Source: Musa acuminata AAA Group
Lineage: Eukaryota; Streptophyta; Magnoliopsida; Zingiberales; Musaceae
Length of the DNA stretch: 64,000 nt
NCBI RefSeq assembly: GCF_036884655.1
Contig: NC_088339.1
Location: forward strand, 20,799,001 to 20,863,000
Direction: 5' to 3'
A program made the translations under genes and the position numbers. The notes beneath the pieces were generated by a model. It ran no database searches. It was not told the origin of the DNA and worked only from the letters and a program-made list of their open reading frames with translations. Shown piece by piece: positions 36,561 to 49,040 of the stretch; the first letter of the stretch is position 1, and each line of letters starts with the position of its first letter.

Positions 36561-36849
36561 ATCACCTGTATAACATGTGCTTGAAAATAGGGGCAAAGCT
36601 TCCTTGCCGCTATGATTAGCACAAATGCAAGCCTTTCAATAGGGGGTACCACTTCTCGAGTCTGCTCAAAATATGATTGACATAGTAGATGACCCTTTGA
36701 ACTCCTATGTAATCTTGTATCAACACCGAGCTAACAACTAGGATAGTGGTAGCAAGGTAGAGACTTAGAATTTCACCCAAAGTAGAGGAAGTGAACTACG
36801 GCAGCTTAGCGAGGTGATCCTTCAACTTCTCAAACACATTATGGCACTT

Positions 36850-37720
36850 GGTCCACAAGAAACCCTTTGGGTTCTTTAATGCCTAAAAGAAAGTTAAACA
36901 CCTATCATCGGATCAAAATAAGAATCGATTGAGCATGGCTAGCCGACCATTAACTATTGAATCTCACTTACTTACCAAGGTGGATGCATCTCTAATATGG
37001 CTCGTACCTTCTTGGGGTTTATATCTATTCCTCTCCAATACACGATAAACCCGAGGAACTTTCTTAAGTTAACCCCAAAGATGCACTTGGTTGGATTGAG
37101 GCGCATGTTGAACTTTTTTCATAACTTGAAATGTCCCAACCAATTCTGTCCATTATGAGTCGATTGTCTTGCTCTTCATTGTCATGTCATCCACATAAGT
37201 TTCAACATTTCTCCTGATCTAAGCTTGAACATTTTATTCACCATCTTTTGATATGTTGCTCCTGCATTTTTTGACTTGAAAGGTATTACTCGATAGTAAT
37301 ATATGCCTCAGTCTATGATAATGGAAGTATGTTCTTGATCCTCTAACGTCATTTTGATTTGGTTATGCCCTAAGAATACCTTCATAAGGGTGAGGAGCTC
37401 ATGACTTGAGGTAGGCTCTACCAACTTATCAATCCAACAAATGGGTAGCTGTCCTTTGGACATGCTTTGCTGAGATCAGTATAGTGAACACACATCCTTC
37501 AATTTCTAGTAAATTTTTTAATGAGTACAACATTGGCGAGCCATTTCGGGTACTACATATCGGTAATGAACCCTACTCCTAACAACTTGTCAACCTCCTT
37601 ACTCATTACTTGTTGGTGGTTGGGGGCAAACTTACGAGGCCTTTGTTTCGTTGGTCATGCCTAGGGGGAAGTCGGGGCACTAAACTTGTTGAACTCAGCT
37701 AGGCGGCATCCTCATGCTAG
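36850..37720 (-). pseudogene. Tat-lineage reverse transcriptase, decayed
   Basis: Minus-strand blocks in order from 37660: KFAPNHQQVMSKEVDKLL, WLANVVLIKK, VHYTDLSKACPKDSYP, SSHELLTLM, GATYQKMVNKMFK, the region where YVDD is expected (now not intact), and LNPTKCIFGV. Several frameshifts and stops. The same WL(A/S)NVVLVKK block is the fossil left in the 55-kb element. Confidence 0.85.
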
Positions 37721-37799
37721 ACTTGCAGGAAGGACAAAGGCAATCGAATCCAACACAATTGAATCTGGAAATAGAAATAGAATCAAGTTCCTACTGTTT

Positions 37800-37980
37800 G
37801 AAGCGAAATGTGGACCTTGACTTTTGTATATTGGCTTTCATTAACTCACTTCTGGTCAGTCTTTTGTCTATTGGCTTTCATCGACTCACTCCTGGTATAG
37901 CTTTATAACCAACTTACAGCTCTTTTGCCTCACTCCTAGTCAGTCTTCTATCTATTGGCTTTCATCGACTCACTTCTAGA
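37800..37980. repeat. Short tandem repeat, about three units
   Basis: Units share tattggctttcatcgactcact and ctggtcagtcttttgtc, spaced about 45-65 bp. It lies at the left edge of the chromovirus insertion. Confidence 0.6.
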
Positions 37981-37982
37981 AG

Positions 37983-39057
37983 AGTGTAACATTCCTCATT
38001 TCTAAATTTTCGTACAAGGATCTAATTGTAATGGAAGTACCCATTTTAAATTATATAGAAGAGCCTAAATATAAACTTGAGAGCCTATTTATAAAATTTG
38101 AGGACTTGTTTGTAAAAATCTGATAACCTATTTGTAAACTCTAAGGACCTAATCGTAAATATAAATAATATAAGGACTAAATTATAAAATACACAAAATA
38201 ACAAATTCCACCGCCTAAGCCTCTCAGCCTTCATTCATAAGGAACCTGAGAAGGTAGCTTACATTAGAGAAGAGAGGAAGACAGAAAAAAGAAGAAAAAA
38301 AAAAGAAAAAGATGAGAAAATTTGGGGCTTAGGGTCTTTTTGCTCAAATCTTCTCGGATCAAAAATTCTCAAATGCAAGTGTTCTAACCCTATCCTATAG
38401 TAATTTTAATCTATAATTTCATCTCAATTCTGTACAATTAGAAAGATGTTGTCTTTATACATAATATCTTTCTTGTTTAGGAATAAAAATATGAATATAA
38501 TTTTTTTTCGAGATTCTGACCTTACTGCTTTATTTTAGTCATAACTTTCTGCACCGAATTCATATTTAAGCAAAACCAAGTTCATTCGAAAATAGACTCA
38601 TAGATCTTTTTGTTGATATTAAGATTGACAAATTTGGAGTTCAAATACCTACCCAAACTTTTATTTCAATTGACCCTATAGAATCTGTAAAACAAAGATT
38701 ATAAGTTTCAATTTTTTGGTACTCTTTTACTTGTAACTCTCTGTTAAAGAATCCAATTATGGTAAAACATACTTTATGAGAAACTAAACTCCGACTAGCT
38801 TGTTTCATAATTTAATCCATATTTTGCACATGACTGAGTCCTCTGCGGTGGTTTTCCTTTCCCAAATCTAGATGTCTTGACCCTCTTATTACTAGTTTCA
38901 TATTCATTTCCTCTCTTACTTTTGTTGGTAAATTTGTCCTGATTGTTCTTACCCAGCTTTAGTGGTGAGCCTGATCCAATGGTAGAAAAATAATGGATGA
39001 TGCGAATAGAGAAAACATTTGACGTCTTAAATTGCCCATGAATAGAGTCTGAGGCTA
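37983..39057 (+). mobile_element. Chromovirus-like gypsy fragment: LTR and start of gag
   Basis: Starts tgtaacattcctcatttc, a typical gypsy LTR start. The LTR body, with colinear ggacctaa-type repeats, runs to about 38880. A plus-strand frame at about 38970-39050 then reads DPMVEK, a stop, WMMRIEKTFDVLNC, the chromovirus Gag N-terminal motif. The element is cut off at 39057, where the minus-strand Tat protease resumes. The 3' LTR end was not located exactly. Confidence 0.6.
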
Positions 39058-39059
39058 TT

Positions 39060-39930
39060 GTGACCGTCGTAGGTGTCCCGCTAGGTAATTTTCATGTCTC
39101 CCGGCAACCATACAAACATCTTAATATTCTCCCGAAGAAAGTTGATGAGTTGCACCCACTTCTCCTCATGAATGGTCCCCCAACCTTGATAGTTTGGTTA
39201 TATCAAGCTTTGTCTATAGGTGCTTCGATCAGTAGCTCCATTGGCTCGAGATGTGAGACGGACTTGGCTAAGTCTCAGGGCTCTATAAGTGATACCTCGG
39301 GTCGGGCTTTCTTCAATAGGGAGACTGTCATTAGATAACACTCGCATGACTCCCTTGGGTTACTTCTCAGCTCTTCGATGTCGACCCTCGTCAAAAACTT
39401 TATCATCATATGGTAAGTCAACACCATCGTCCTCAATTTATTCAGTGTATGTCGACCTATGATCGTGTTGTATACTAAGAAAATATCCACTACCATAAAC
39501 TTAGTCAATATTATTTTGGAATAAGGTTTGTATTCAAATGTGACGTAGAAGGTTCATAGTCCCGAGAGATGAGATGGAGTTGCTACTGAACCTTGTTAGC
39601 AAAGAAGTCATTAACATAAGGTTGTTAGTTGATAGCTCAAGTTTTTGGAAAGCATCAAAGTAGAGGATATCAACATAGCTAATTGTGTCATTCATGACCT
39701 TCTTCACCCAAACGTCAATTATCTTTACAGAAACTACTAAACCATGTTCATGATTCGGGTCGAGGTACTCTACCTCTTCCTACTTAAAGGTTAGTTTTAG
39801 GTAACCCTTTGTCCTTGGATGTTTTTCATGGCAACTTGAATATAACTCTTACAAGCCGAGGAGCTAACCTTCAGGCGAGTTCACCAATGATGACATTAAT
39901 CTGTCTCTCCATCGACCCTTGAGGTCAAGG
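39060..39930 (-). pseudogene. Tat-lineage protease region, decayed
   Basis: The minus-strand frame at 39508-39275 reads FMVVDIFLVYNTIIGRHTLN, the conserved block after the aspartic protease active site in gypsy elements (normally AYNAILGRPTLN). The remainder is broken. Confidence 0.75.
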
Positions 39931-39989
39931 TGAGGGTTCCTAGTGCTTTTGAACGAATCGCTCGAGGTGTCCCCAACGTATGAGTTCTT

Positions 39990-41200
39990 CAATCTACTCT
40001 TTTAAGTCGCGATAATCTTTAGTGTCGTGGTCGTAATCTCTATGGAACCGATAGTATTTAGACTTGTCTCTTGTTGTCAACGAGATCTTCATTGGGTGAG
40101 GGTCTCTTAAAAGTCTCTTCTCTTTTATCTATAGAAAAACTTCAATTCTAGTCATATTTAGGGGGGTTAGCTTAGACCTTGGGTAAGGTAACTTAAATCG
40201 TTCATTTCTCCTCCGTCACGATGACCTCAGGGTCGGGGCTGATTGTGGCCACTCTTGCTTCGGTCTCTTGCATGACTACTCACGCTTGCCCAAGACCATT
40301 GCCTCGGTGGCAATGTATTGATTGGCCATTTGAAGTACCTTAAATATAGTCACCGGTGGTCTTTCTATTAATGACTAAAAAAGAGGAAATGGCCTAAGCC
40401 CCATCATGAATGTCTATATTATAAGTGATGGATGAGCATTTACTATACCTCGGATCTCATTATTGAACCGAACAGCAAAGTCCAAGGAGTGTTGCTACTG
40501 AGGGCCAAGGGCATACATTCCTATGGAAGTGAAGTTCGAACTTCCTCGCTAGCTAGGCGAAAAAGCGGATGAAAAGTGGCATCATGCGAGTGTACCATTC
40601 TCGTGTTGGGCCTCTTAACATGCTTGAGAATGTGTGACACATTAGGACGTCCAAAATACTATATAGCGACATATGGGTACAAAAAGCTAAAATGTGCTCC
40701 ATCGGATTGGTATTACTATCAAACGCCTCTAAGGATAAGAGACAAAAGCCTAATGGAATTGGTTCCTCCTAGATTTTTTAGGTGAACAACAATCGACCCA
40801 AGGTGGGGTCAACCAACGCTTCCCCTTTTGACTATTAGAGCTCTTGTCGCATCTCCTCCAAACGTCGATCCATCATAGTTGGATATATAGGGAGTCCTCC
40901 GTCGAGTCCGCTAATTGGGCCTCGGATTCAAGTATAGTAGACTAAGGGTGGTGTAGTTCGTTAAATTTCATGGTCGAGGATCGAAGTATCCCCACGATCA
41001 ATGATTCGATGGGCCTCGAGCACTTTTGGGAATCTCAACGGGTGTCGATGGTAGTAGAGCCGACTATAACTGAGTTGGTGGCACTACGTGTTGGGCCAAC
41101 TACGGCAAAAGCGAAGCGACAACCTATATCATGCTTGTTAGCATCTCACTTGTTAAGTGAAGTTTAAGAATACCTCAATAGGGATGAGTAGGTGGCTTAA
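39990..41200 (-). pseudogene. Tat-lineage Gag, decayed
   Basis: Minus-strand pieces near 40480-40300 read DFAVRFNNEIRGI, AHPSLIIQTFMMGLRP, SLIERPPVT and MANQYIATEAM. They match the Gag at 55813-56745 ([29 protein letters not shown]), so both belong to one lineage. Downstream is a YYRFHRDYDHDTKDYRDLK segment near 40040. Confidence 0.75.
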
Positions 41201-41403
41201 GACCATCCTTAGAGATGAGAGACTCGGGTTATTAAATAGATGTCAATATTTCATCAATGTCTATATCAAGGTGGATGTATCGATGTGTGAAAAGGGTGAT
41301 TGTTGTCCCCCTTAAGTAAAAATACTATAGGTTAAGGGCAAAGTCTCTTCACTCGAGGGTTCATTGAAAGGATCAACGAGCGAGCATTCCTACGATATTA
41401 AGC

Positions 41404-41420
41404 TTTCATTCTAATACCAA
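41404..41420 (-). promoter_or_regulatory. Decayed primer-binding site of the old Tat element
   Basis: Minus strand TTGGTATTAGAATGAAA. It aligns with TTGGCGCTAGAAGGAGG of the young element at 55633. Five of the six differences are C-to-T or G-to-A, as expected for decay of methylated DNA. Confidence 0.5.
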
Positions 41421-41860
41421 AAATATTATGAAAAGATATCATTAATATTCTAATCAGCCCAATGTAGTCTAAGCCCATATGCGCAAAGTTATTCAAGGTG
41501 CTCTTAGGTGAAAACACCAATCTCCCGTGCCACCCACGTGAAAATCAAGGTCAAGAAAGGTTTTCCAAGTAGTAACCCCAGGTAGTAAATGCAACTCGTG
41601 AAAAATGATCCCTTATAATTATACTAAAACTAAGATAGTAAATGAACAAAATATTCTATAAAATACCCTACGATAAGATAACCCTCAATCACCTCTATCC
41701 CAATCTTTTCTTCACGTGGGCAATGGGCAATAAGGGTAAGACCAGCTGTAACATTCTCCGTTAGACCCTTATCCACGTGAACAAACCGATGGAGGACAAT
41801 GTCTATCTCCTTCTTCCAATCTGGACATCACACAAAAGTCACGTGTCACAACTAAAAGGT
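41421..41860 (-). repeat. Probable 5' LTR remnant of the old Tat element
   Basis: Sequence between the PBS-like site and the prefoldin 3' flank. No second copy in the window (the other LTR would be left of 8860, outside or destroyed). A 17-bp word gtcacaactaaaaggta occurs twice (about 41847 and 41869). The right border is uncertain. Confidence 0.35.
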
Positions 41861-42197
41861 ATTCCCCGTCACAACTAAAAGGTAGAAACCACAAACTTCC
41901 AAGTCCTGTTATCTGAATACTCTTCACAAAATATTTCAGTAAAGACTTTCCTACTCTCTTAGGAACAAAATAATCAGTTTCCAATTAGTGTAACTCAGAA
42001 CATGCTCAAAAATGTACTGTGGAAATATGTTACGTCTAGGATCGACATAAATAATTAATTCTTTTTAGCACAATAACTTCATAAAAACAACATCCCATTC
42101 TAGGAGAGTAGCACTGTAACGTAGGAAACAGCAACTAAGCAAACACATCAAACCGAGAGAGCTCCAGTTTAGCGACTGAAAGCTATTGCAAAAAGGA

Positions 42198-45100
42198 TCA
42201 CTCTTCTTTTGTAACTTGTTTGATTCTTCGCTGGTGAACATCCCAGTTGTACACCCGGGCAACGGTGACCTGCACATACATCATGATCTCAGATGGTCAT
42301 GCATGAGATATTTGAATGAGTTTGCCACCTTATTAAAGATTCTATGTGTTTCCTTTGGACATCGGATACAAAGAACTGGAACAGGTACCTGAGTTATGGT
42401 AACTTGATCCCTCAAGAACTGCAGATCAGCAACAAGGACTTCCAAACTGGCTTTAGCATTTTCTAAGTTCTTTTCTAGGAGGGCCTTTGCCTATGAAAAT
42501 TTAGGTGGATATCGAATGTATCAACACCTAAAACTTTCTAAGATCTGAAACTACATGACACGACACATTGAGAAAAGAAAGAAAAGAACCAACCTCTTTC
42601 AAGGAATACTCGAGCATGACATTTGCTCCCAACCAAAGGCACACCGAATCACTATCCTCGATTTTTGCCCGTGAATAAATGCCTTCAGACACTTCAAAAT
42701 CAGCAATGAGTGCCTGCAATTGTTTATATTGCCAAAATTGAGAATCAAATTCTCTGAAAATTGTCTATTGATATCTATTGGAAAATTGTCCACAACAACC
42801 TGGATGCTGCAACTAATCTCTTCAAAACAAACGATGAGTGATGAATTATAGGATATTGGCAACTATTCACTTGAACCTTTCCAATCAATTCAAAACACAG
42901 AAATAGGTATAAACTTCTCAACTAATATAATAAACCTCTAATGTTAAAAGTCCTGTAGTTACATCAAACCACAGTGTTTTGTTGGGCATATAATCACACG
43001 TATAAGCAGATTAGAGTGGCCCTCAATAAGATGATGAAATAGTTTGTGCAACAGAATCAGGTATTGATTAAACTTCACATTTACCTGATTTACATTCAGA
43101 AAACCTTGTTTTCCTTGATTTCAGTTAACATGAATGAAAAAGAAAGAACCAAATATTTTAAGATAATCAGGTGCTGAAGTAAAGGACTGGAAACTTTAAT
43201 GAAGAAGGAAATAATTCAAAAAAGCCAAGCAGAAGCAGGTGGCTAAGCTTGCATCCTTCAATTTATAGTGGTGACCTTTCTTTGCACCATTTTGCAAGTT
43301 ATTTAAAATTTTCAGAACTTTCCAAAACCACTTATTTAATTTTCATTCTGTTCCTATACAGAAGGGAAGGAAATATTACACTGGAAGTCCGTTATTTGTA
43401 TCTCAATTTATTTTAAAATTATTTTGACATACAATGAATACTCAATATCGAACACTTGACTAATGCGTGACTCGAGTTTGAGAAGCTAAAATTGGGGATG
43501 CAAGAGGAGCACAATTAACCTCAAACTAATAAACAAAGTTAATAAACTACCTCCACACTTCAATCTTCAGTTAATTAGAAATTTCACCACCATGATTTTA
43601 CTTTCATCCAGATGCTAAAGCTGCAGTTTTCAAACGACCAACTTCTGCCACCAATTAACTGATCTTGTAGTTCTTAATGCATAGTTTAACATAAAAAATA
43701 TAATTAATGTATATTGTGAAGCAAATCCATAAAAATGGAAGGATATATTTTTGTTGGTGAAAAAACTATGCATTATAGACATACGATTTTCAAATTACTG
43801 TATGCATATTTTACATTATATAAAAACTCAAATGATATACAGCTTGATGAATGCTTTTTTTCTTGGCAAAGCAAGTTATGTTTTAAATAAATTTTATATA
43901 TTTGGCCAAGCACATATCCCAGAGTATGAAAACTGTCATCATGATATGAGAGGACAGCAATGTTTCGACTTTCATCTTAGGACTGGACCTGATGAGGATT
44001 TCCTATAATGAACCTTAATGCACTACATATATGAAAATTCATCCCCATGTAAAACAGACTATTCAACGGTGAAAACAGATGGGAAAGGAGAGAGGTACAT
44101 GAAGGGAAACTGTGTAAATTGGGGCATTCGGTAGTGACAAAGTGATTCTGCTAGATAACTCATACAGATCAATCACTTCAAAAAAGGAATGGCACTAAAA
44201 CATCAATGAGCTTATTAATTGGTCATTAAACTTTAAATTTGTGCCTCAATAGCATCTTACACAACAAAAGCGATCCTTATGTTTTACTCAGTTGTAAGAT
44301 GATACGAGCAGAAAATTAATTGCACAATATGAATGAGCCCAATAAGAAATAGAAATACTAACCTGCATAAGGATTGTTGTTTCAAAGTTAACATTCCAAG
44401 TAAACTTATATCAAGAGCAGGACAATGACATAAGTTATAGAAGATCGATGAATTACTTGAAACGAACCTCACCAGTGCCTTTCTTGGCTTCTAATGTGGC
44501 AACAACATCTAGGCACTTCTCGATATCAGGAATTTTTGCCTGCACTAACATAACTGAAAAGGTCAGTTCTTTAAGCATCAAGCTTTAATAAACAACCCAC
44601 AATAAAGACACAAAAAGTTTTCTCTCAAAGAAAATTCACATTAAGGAAAATAATTGTAGTTCTCTTTCCTCAAACAAATGACCTACTATCTCAGAGGTTT
44701 AACATGAAAGCCCTGTGATTTTTTTAAAATTTAATGAGGAAGCTCATGTGGCACAAAGTTTAGATGACATACAAGTGACTTTTCATCAAATAGTCACGTA
44801 TAAGTTCAAGCAGAACATTTGCATCATCTACTTTTTAGAAAGTAAACCAAGAAAAGAGAACAACCTGGAGATCCCTTTGCTGTGCCAGAAGTTTCATTTC
44901 CACAATCTTATACTGCTGAAGCCTGAGAAGAATGATAGCAAACTTGTATAAAGCATCAACATAAATAGAGAAGGTATACCCAATGTTTGCAACAGTTAGG
45001 AATTTTTAATCCATGAAAAATAAAAATAGTTCCATGTAATATCAGTAAGTCCTTTGTAAGAATCATACCGTCTGAAGTAAGTTATTTGTACATCATCCTA

Positions 45101-46394
45101 ATTCAAATGTTCAAGTAGATAAACAATTGAAATTCCATGCTGCTTACTAAAGTACAATGGAGAAATAGATCTAATCCTTGAAACATCAACCCAGGATCAA
45201 TTCCTCTTAAAGTTTCAAAGTGTCACAATCCAACATATGATAGCATTACTGACCCATTAACATTTTTTTCACTAGAAAAATTTTTTATTACATCAAATGA
45301 CATACATGACGCTCACACATGGACTCGACCTAAAACCTATCCCTTGTGCTTCAATGCACTAACCAATCCAGATATCTCAACAATGCTCTGGCCCATTAAC
45401 ATGATAAATATGAACCATTGACCCAAAATGCTAAGCTGAAATCAATCATAGTAGACCCATCTAGTCCTCAAGACCAACTTAATTCTCCTCACACATCAAG
45501 TCCTCATCAAAGCCAAACAATATCTAGAATCAATCTAGTAGGGCATCACAGGCTCAATCCAATGGTGGCGACGCCATGAAATGCCTCCCATCCCATCCAC
45601 GGATAGTCATTTACCACTTGGGCTTCTGACCAAGCGTGGTAATAGGGTCCACTCTCGATCTGAACCAGTAGGAAAACTAGTTCATTAACTAACTACTTAT
45701 CCAAAATTATTAAGCCCAAAAAAGGGATACTGGACCCATTAACCTTATAAACTAACTCAATTCTTCTCTCGTATTGGACTTAAGGCTAAACTTAGGGTGT
45801 CACAAAAAGAACCTAAGAAAAATAGACAATAAACAGGCAATTGGAGCTCTATCTTATAACTGCAACTTTACCAATTTATTCGCATATATAAAGATGACGA
45901 CGCAGATCAACATATCCAATGAGTCCCAAGAAGAGATTTTTCGAGGATAGTAATCATCAGATTAATGAAACAACAAATGTATACAAATGAAATCCAAAAG
46001 TAACTTGAAAAGCAACTGAACCAAGAAAGAATTGAGAGAGATCAAAGCGACACAAACAACACTTACTAATTTGAAAAGTACAACGTGTTACAGAAAAGAA
46101 GAGCCCCAAAAGAAAACGTGATACCAATGATCGGAAGAGGAAGAACAACAACAAAACAAAAGTGTAGATAAATTCAGATCGAAGCATCTGATCCGTCGCC
46201 ACTTGAAAGAATATAGAGGAGAAAAAGAGACGAAAGAACCTCTCTTGAAGGAAGGCGAGGGAGGAGTTGGCATCGAGGCCGGATTGTTTGAGATAGGTCT
46301 CGACGTCCTCCACGAATGATGCTCCCGGGATACCCCTCCTCTCCGTGACCGCGGCGGGCGAAGTAGGCAACGAAGCCGAGGCAGCAGCCGCCAT
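42198..46394 (-). CDS. PFD3: Prefoldin subunit 3 (six exons, 192 aa)
   Basis: Exons on the minus strand: 46394-46240, 44922-44865, 44539-44468, 42713-42594, 42490-42389, 42269-42198. All introns have GT-AG ends, and the 579-nt join is open to a TGA stop at 42200-42198. It encodes an alpha-type subunit of the hexameric prefoldin co-chaperone, which hands unfolded actin and tubulin to the CCT chaperonin in the cytosol. Recognisable parts are [16 protein letters not shown] (residues 16-31), the N-terminal coiled coil with [18 protein letters not shown], a central block with [12 protein letters not shown] and [15 protein letters not shown] (beta hairpins), and the C-terminal coiled coil ending [14 protein letters not shown] and KEE. 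Length is close to the ~195 aa of the Arabidopsis protein. The start is the first ATG of an alanine-rich leader. No damage is seen; probably functional. Confidence 0.96.
45270..45372 (-). mobile_element. Possible short tRNA-derived SINE in PFD3 intron 1
   Basis: The minus strand has a box-A-like TGGTTAGTGCA (45365-45355) and a box-B-like TAGGTCGAGTCC (45332-45321), followed by an A/T-rich tail towards 45270. The spacing is shorter than usual and no target duplication was confirmed. Confidence 0.3.
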
Positions 46395-46491
46395 TTGCGA
46401 GGAGGCAAGGATCCCAGGAAGACTTCGGCTCCGGTAGTAGTGGTGGTGGTCGAATCCGGCTTCCGCACTTCAAGTTCTCTGCTCTCTCAGC

Positions 46492-46499
46492 TTAGGGTT
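46492..46499 (-). promoter_or_regulatory. Telo-box upstream of PFD3
   Basis: AACCCTAA on the minus strand, 98 bp upstream of the start codon. This element is frequent near transcription starts of plant genes for translation and protein folding. Confidence 0.45.
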
Positions 46500-48430
46500 C
46501 TTCGAACATTTTTCTTATTTATTTATTTAGTTATCGACGTCACATGAAACATCAGTGGGGATTCCGTCCAATAAACCGTCGCACGAATCTCATAGCTTGC
46601 CGGCCCAATAAACCCTTCTCAGCTTTTTTTTATTTATTTATTGAGCGAATTCCTTTTAAAAAAATCCTAAAACTTGATAATTTTTCAAATAACGCGTTAA
46701 CATTAGAAAAATTTTCGAATAGTATTCATTTTTTCATATATCCATTCTACTCCTATCAACCCGTCCCGTAAAATTTTAAGAAATTCTCGTCCATCACCCA
46801 TAGTGTAAGTGACCAACGGCGGAGATCTTACCCTCATTGGACCTCAATAGCTGTCTCGATTGCCCACAAGCTCCTCTCACCATCAGGGTCTATGGATTCC
46901 TCTCGTCATCGATCGTAGGCAAGGAAGGAGAGGGAGCAACCAGTGCATGTGTTTTTTGTGGCGGAAGGACATGCCTTTGTCATTATCTATAGTCTCCCTC
47001 GTCTTCGACCATGGGTGAGAAAGAAGATAGGGCAGCTCACAGGCTTAGTCACTGACCACAGATAAAGGAGAGTGGGCAACCCACACATCCCCGTGTTGAT
47101 CATAAGGGACAAAGAGGGATTAGCATGTGTATTAACTATCGCCTACAAGCTCTCCTCACAATTGATCATAAGTGAGAAAGGAGGTGGTATGACTCACGAG
47201 ATTCATGAAGACAAAGACAATGCAGGAAGGTAAGGGTGGCGACGACATATCCGATAAAGATATGGGTAAAATGGTATTTTCATGTGATTAGCAGTGTTGC
47301 GTGAAAATTTTTCAAAAATATTTTTTCTAAATTCATCCTTATTTATTTATTTAGTTATCGATGTCACATGAGTGGGTTTTGCCCATACTTAGGTGTGAAT
47401 AAGAGTCCAAATGATATCTTGCATGAATTTTACAATTTATTGGTCCAAAAAATTCCTCTTAGAAAGAAACAAAATAAAAGAAAGAAAAATAAAGCCAACA
47501 ATTCTGAATTAGATGTGCTTAAAGAAAACAAACTTATGTATCTTGTCACTATGGTTGATGCACAAGAAATTAACTATAAATCTCATTGTTTTGCTCTTAA
47601 AAGAAGGGCAGAAATTTCATTCTTAATCCTACTTAATGATGAAATTTTAGCTATCAGCTAAAAGAATATTTTTGTTCCCAAAGAATAATTTTGTTGATTT
47701 CAGCTCCTCTTACTCTCAGAATCCAAATTTTCCTAGTAATAATTGTGATGCATAAATCTTGTTGAAGAAAATGCAAGTACACTACCTCAAACAAAATAAG
47801 CACATCCTTTTTAAGCAGAACCACTCAGCCATCAGTGAACTCCTCATCTTGTTTCTATTACTATATTTATAATTTTTTTATTATTTAAGATTTCTTTTAT
47901 AAGTAGATGTAAATATTCTTAACTTAACTCTCGTACCGTTTTTTTTTTTTTCATTCTCTTCTTCCTCCTCGTAGCATCTTTCTTCGTCGATGATGATGCA
48001 AAGTAATAAGAAAAAATAAATAATGGATGATTTAAAAATCAAAGAAGGTGAAAAATAATTTTCTTATGTTTATTAGATCGATTTAATGTTTTTAGGGTTT
48101 AAAACGTTACGTTACACATCAAAAAGATTATATTTTAGATGTTTCTCTAACAACTTAGGATATATCATCTTGAAGATGATATTTAAGATATTTTTATAAT
48201 AACTTGAAAGATGTCATCTTCCTGAGTCCCTACATTGACCTATAAAGTGTCGAGATAATTAAGGGGGTATGAGAAATATGAATATGATTAGTAATTAAAG
48301 GGTTATATTTAGTAAAATTAATTTTTTTAGGTAATTATATATTTTAAATAATAAAAAGGAGATTGCTTATCTTTAGAAAAAAAAACTTGTTGAAGGAATT
48401 GGAATTGTAAGATATTAAAAAAGATATGTA
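46500..48430. other. Intergenic region between PFD3 and the HLH gene
   Basis: No convincing gene. A 34-bp direct repeat (cttatttatttatttagttatcg...) occurs at about 46515 and 47338, flanking 0.8 kb with imperfect AT-rich inverted similarity at its edges, possibly an old insertion. A 97-codon ORF at 47368-47661 has no recognisable motif. Confidence 0.4.
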
Positions 48431-48622
48431 CAGTTTATTGTAAACATATCCACCACATGCCAATCTCTGTTCCTAAGAACTCCTCCTCATTCATCTTTAT
48501 TAGCAGTCTCAAGATCACGCGAAAAGAGAATAAAAGAAACCAAAAGACAAAGAGAATACAAAATCTCAAAAAAGAAGAGAAAGAAACAAAGAGAACGCAA
48601 GGAGGAAGTACTCCACGAGAAA

Positions 48623-48991
48623 TCACTCGTCGGATTCACGGGGTGACAACGCTTTCACCATCATCTGAATCACCTTCACTTGCAATTGCAGGCACATGAT
48701 GTGGCCGGCCACTTCAAGGAAGAGCCCGTCGAGCTCCATCGACTCACAATGCGGGATGCGTCGCCGCAGGTTCGTCATCTTCTCCTCGACACAGCTCATG
48801 GACCTCGGATTGCACAAGGCAGTTCTACCTCCGTTTCTCTCAGTCTTGGATGCTCTCGCTTCCTTCTTCTTGATGCATGGCTTTTGCCTGGATCGAAGCA
48901 GGAGGAGTGAACGGGCTCGAGGTGATCGATGTGCTGCGACGTGTGCTCGGGCTGTGGCCAAGAAGTTAAGAGCTTGTATAGAGGCTGCCAT
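48623..48991 (-). CDS. UPBEAT1-like atypical HLH protein (122 aa)
   Basis: Single-exon gene. The start was chosen at MAASIQALNF because UPB1-like proteins begin near such an IQAL/ARAH segment; an in-frame ATG 84 nt further upstream would add 28 unrelated residues. An arginine-rich middle (LLLLRSRQKP, KKKEAR) is followed at residues 68-115 by an HLH domain: VEEKMTNLRRRIPHCESM, LDGLFLEVAGHI, LQLQVKVIQMMVKAL. The E-box-contacting basic residues are missing, as in UPB1, IBH1 and PRE-class proteins. These act by dimerisation or non-canonical DNA binding; Arabidopsis UPB1 represses peroxidase genes in roots. A TRIM-like array begins about 115 bp upstream. The frame is intact, so it is probably functional. 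Family assignment rests on recalled similarity. Confidence 0.78.
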   Translation of the reverse strand: MAASIQALNFLATARAHVAAHRSPRARSLLLLRSRQKPCIKKKEARASKTERNGGRTALCNPRSMSCVEEKMTNLRRRIPHCESMELDGLFLEVAGHIMCLQLQVKVIQMMVKALSPRESDE

Positions 48992-49040
48992 GAATGAGAG
49001 TGAGACTTTTGTCTTTCGTTCGAAACCAGTTCTTCGTATG

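Noticed and set aside
47368..47661. 97-codon ORF with a lysine-rich segment
   Set aside because: Not recognised, near the flanking 34-bp repeat, codon use like the surrounding AT-rich DNA.
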